Assembly: GCA_963277665.1 (NCBI GenBank)
Contig: OY728122.1
Span: 1,545,740,868-1,545,804,867 of the forward strand
DNA length: 64,000 nt
DNA from: Viscum album
Lineage: Eukaryota > Streptophyta > Magnoliopsida > Santalales > Viscaceae
Reading direction: 5' to 3'
Made by a program: the position numbers and the translations under genes. Of the stretch, positions 60,601 to 64,000 are shown piece after piece (within the stretch, counting starts at the first letter, position 1; each line of letters opens with the position of its first letter). Below the pieces are notes generated by a model. It made no database searches. It was not told where the DNA came from and saw only the letters and a program-made list of their open reading frames with translations.

Positions 60601-62430
60601 AATAACAATAATAAAATGTTATCTTTAAGGGATATGGTCCTAGTATGAATGATAGATATGATCCCTTCTCAAAAAAAAAAATCAATCCATGATCTAGGAA
60701 ACATATCAATATTTCCTAGAATGAACAATATGTTCATAGAAAACCTTCTTCCCATGGATACCAGAATTATCCAAGAAAAAAATTTAAAAATCAGTAAAGG
60801 GATGAGTCATCCAATTCCTAAGGTAATTTTCAAGAACAAATGCTTACTAGAATATACTTTATTTTTTGATTATTTGACTCTCAATAGGCTATGTATGAGT
60901 CAGAAATGGAAAAAAATGATTATGAAAAGGTTAAAAATAATTCTTGAATTTATAAATTTGAACATTAAATGGGAAAATTGGAAAAATATATGACTTCTAG
61001 ATATAATGGTATGATTATGAGCACAACAAAAATGAATCCTATAGAAAATTTCATTTATTTGGTTATGATGAGTATTTTGAAAACTCAAATAGTTGTGGGT
61101 AATTAGCTTTGAAAAAAAAACATAAAAAACTGGTGAATCTGTATGTCATAAATAATGTAAAATTAAATTTGGAAATGAGGGGAGAAAACCCAAAAATAAA
61201 AAACATATCATTATCCAACATGAGAAAAATTATTAAAAGGACATGAAAAAATAAAAACAAATGGATTGAGAAGCTTGATGGTGAAATACAGGGAATGAAT
61301 TATTTTTAATGAATTATGCCCCACCCATAACATTCCATAACAAATTGAAACAAAAAATTGAAGAAAATAAACTTCATTAGTAAATTGGGCTTTTATATAA
61401 GTTCCACGGGAATATTTCTTTCATTCACACTATGAATATAATTATATAATACATGATTTATATGAAGAATATTATTTTCAAAAAGAAATATTTATATGAA
61501 TATCACACTTACTCTCTTAATAAATATTCCATTCTTTCCTTTAAATAACAATCCCACTAAATTTTTTAATATAATGGCATATATTTGAAATATTCTATTG
61601 GGATATTTGATGACATTGTTGATGAATTGTGAATGAATTTTTTCTTATAAGCTTTAATTTTTAGATATGGAGTGTGAAAAATAATTCCCTATCATCCTTG
61701 GGAATCCATACCAATCCATATTAGTAGGTATTATCAATGAGGTATATTAAAATTTTATTTTAATACTTTCAGACCATAAAAAATATTTTCAAGTGTTTAT
61801 ATATGTCATAGGACACACACTATTTGACATTTAATCAATAATAGAGCTGCTAGATTATGAGAACTAATTTAATACTTCAGAAGAGTTTGAAAAAAATAAA
61901 TTGATGAATAAATTAAAATCAACGTATAGAATTATGATTAAAAAATTATTGACTTCTTTAAAGTGATAATATAGATAACTTTCTCAAAACTGAAAATACT
62001 TCTCTTTCTACGATGATTTGTATTTTTAGGTTTGGATTTTCTATTTTGGAACTAAAATATTTTCTAGGAGATATTGAGGATCATTTACCCTCTTGATGAA
62101 AATGTTGAACATCTTGATAATGTTTAGGGATAATTTCAAAATAATCTAATGAGTTTTCATTGAAAAATATTTTAAAATATCATAAAAAACTCATGAGAGT
62201 GAGCTGTCCAATTGACTTAGTTGTGATGAAATATGAAAAAATATGTTTCGAAATCCAAAACATACCATGTTTTGACCTTCTTTTTAGAAAATATTTGAAC
62301 ACCTTGGACCTCCCAAGCCTAAAACTATACCTTCCATTGAAGAAACACATGATTTAAAGATAAAACCACTCCCAACACACTTAAAATGATCCTTTATAGG
62401 TGAAAACTAAACTTTTCTAGTATTATTTAT
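51656..62430. other. Long AT-rich, CpG-poor stretch with no supported gene
   Basis: Many short frames occur, for example 56569-56790 minus, 57421-57627 plus, 58275-58553 plus, 60341-60709 minus and 60649-60993 plus. None has a family motif, and their hydrophobic or Lys/Asn-rich make-up is what AT-rich DNA gives by chance. 55440-55970 is the most AT-rich part, almost without G or C. The right portion is probably the decayed front of the Athila element below; I cannot place its LTR or primer site. Confidence 0.5.
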
Positions 62431-62439
62431 TCTATATAG

Positions 62440-63240
62440 AATAAAATTCAACATGAAAAATTGTTAGCTATTCTAAAAGAGTTCAATACTGTAATAGTTT
62501 GTTCCAAAGATAAAAATACATTTATAATTCCATCATTCAACATTCATAGGATTCCAATAAAACCATACATTAAATCCAATGTTTAGGGTCAAATTAAATT
62601 GAACCCAAACATGAAAGATTCTATTAGAGATGATTTTATCAAGATATTTGATACTTGCATCATATACCCCATTTCTCTAAGTGATCAGGTCAATCTTGTT
62701 TATATATTTATAAATAACGGTGGATTCAATGTTGTGACAATTAAAAAGAATGAGAAAATTCAACATAGGATGGAAACCAAATAGTGATACTTTATTTTTA
62801 AAAAAATAAAAATTCTTTACTATGAAATATAATTTCCTAATTATATTTATAAATAAATTTAACAAGTTTCTTAGAAGGAATGATTTATTTTTTTAGATGG
62901 TTATTTTTGATAAAATATCATCCATTTAGCTATATAATAAAAAGATAATTCCATTTTCACATTTCAATTTAGAATAATTTTTATTGGTGAATTCCCTTCA
63001 ACTTATGTGGTTCCACAACTAACTTTCAAAGGATTACAATAGCTCTTTTTTAGAAATTTTTTAGAGGATAATTGAGGTTCTAATTATTTGTTATTCCAAT
63101 TTTTGGGGAAATATAGTTAAATATACATAATTTTGAAGTATTTTGGAAGATATATTTAAAACATTTTCTTATTCTAAACTGATAGAAATTCAGTTTAATG
63201 TTAATAAAAGGAATTGTGTTTGGAAATCGTGTATATTTGT
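62440..63240 (+). pseudogene. Athila-type Ty3/gypsy RT remnant
   Basis: Translation at 62455-62780 gives QHEKLLAIL, then LNPNMKDSIRDDFIKIFD and IIYPISLSDQV, and NNGGFNVVTIKKNEK. These match Athila pol: RRLNPxMKxVVRxE, LLDxGIIYPISDSxWVSPV and KKGGxTVxxNExNE. Further remnants continue to about 63230: FFRNFLED and LFQFLGKYS where Athila has FxDFIED and VFGxSFD. The conserved YRKLN and MDDFSVFG regions are lost or unreadable. Stops and shifts throughout. Confidence 0.68.
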
Positions 63241-64000
63241 GGAATTATTGTTTAAAATTACAAAATAAATCTAATAACCCCCCCAACACATAAAAATTTC
63301 AATGTTGTTATGATTTTTTAGGGAGTGTCATTTTTTCTATAGGTTTATTATAGATTTTACAAAAACAATCCAAGACATTGATTTCACCATTGACTAAAAA
63401 TAATCACTTCATCAATAATGATTTTTATAGGATTTTTTAATTCCTTCAATATAAACACACTCCATCACCCATAATCACTACACCTGATTGAAATTTCATT
63501 TTAAAATTATGTGTGTATCTAGTTGTGTGGTTGTTGGATCTATTTAATTCCCATGGAAATATAATAGAATATTTGAAGTTTATTATGCAATAATAATATT
63601 TTATGATTCTCAAATGAACTGAACCACTACTAAGAATGTGTTATTGGATGTTAGTTTTTTTTCTTTTCAAAAGTTTACATAGTACCTATTAGGTTCAAAA
63701 TTCATAGTCTTTATAAACCAAACCACCTTAAAATATTTTCTATAAATGAATGATTAAAAAGGCTCATTTTTTTGATACTTTATCATAGTAGTTTGACATA
63801 GATATTAGATATAAGAAGTGTACTGAGAATTTGTTTGTGGGTCATCTTTCTAGGTTATCTAGTAATAAATGTGATGATTCCTGGAATATTGATTAGTAAT
63901 TTAATGATGGAAAGTTGCTAACTATTTAAATTAATCAATCATATTCACATATAAATGTTTTAAAATATTTAATAGCAAGTTTTATTCTCATGATTACTAA
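63241..64000. other. AT-rich end of the window
   Basis: By position this should be the downstream part of the Athila pol, but I see no clear motif. Confidence 0.3.

Overview
The window is plant nuclear DNA made of nested transposable elements; I see no convincing host gene, rRNA, tRNA or CRISPR array. The pointers to a land plant with a large repeat-rich genome are a Tat-lineage Ty3/gypsy element with two RNase H domains, a primer-binding site matching plant tRNA-Trp, a Tekay/Del-type chromovirus, an Athila remnant and a plant-type L1 LINE with its own RNase H. I cannot name the species.

Left part (1-16.9 kb, AT-rich, CpG-poor, heavily decayed). A minus-strand Ty3/gypsy remnant touches the left edge (1-1060). 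A plus-strand Tekay-type chromovirus follows (about 1831-15317), with two LTRs of about 2.76 kb, a degenerate initiator-Met primer site, and decayed protease, RT, RNase H, integrase and chromodomain. A 3.65 kb solo LTR (5300-8949) with a perfect 5-bp target duplication sits inside it.

Centre (16.9-51.7 kb). A minus-strand L1 LINE (16940-51655) is split inside its endonuclease by a giant Tat LTR retrotransposon, also on the minus strand (20262-50093, 29,832 bp). That element has LTRs of 3,343 and 3,347 bp, TG...CA ends and a perfect target duplication AACCT. In its own 5'-to-3' order (descending coordinates) it carries: 5' LTR, tRNA-Trp primer site, a long pre-gag ORF whose stop overlaps the gag start by 13 nt, gag, pol (protease, RT, RNase H, second RNase H, integrase), a 6.6 kb array of composite repeats, an antisense gene, a polypurine tract and the 3' LTR. 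The antisense gene (+ strand, 24078-29699) has its own TATA box (23803-23810), encodes a plant-mobile-domain-like protein with an acidic middle and a C-terminal coiled coil, and contains a candidate spliceosomal intron duplicated with its exon. Two solo LTRs with perfect target duplications interrupt it: 25303-26910 in the antisense gene and 42840-43250 in gag. Gag and ORF1 are broken only by stop codons; pol and the antisense gene also carry frameshifts. This copy is therefore dead, but its ancestor's layout is readable.

Right part (51.7-64 kb) is AT-rich and almost featureless until an Athila-type RT remnant on the plus strand (about 62440-63240).

The most unusual feature is the Tat element's architecture: two convergent transcription units (gag-pol on minus, the mobile-domain gene on plus) separated by an array built from the same small structured modules that are tandemly repeated in its LTRs.
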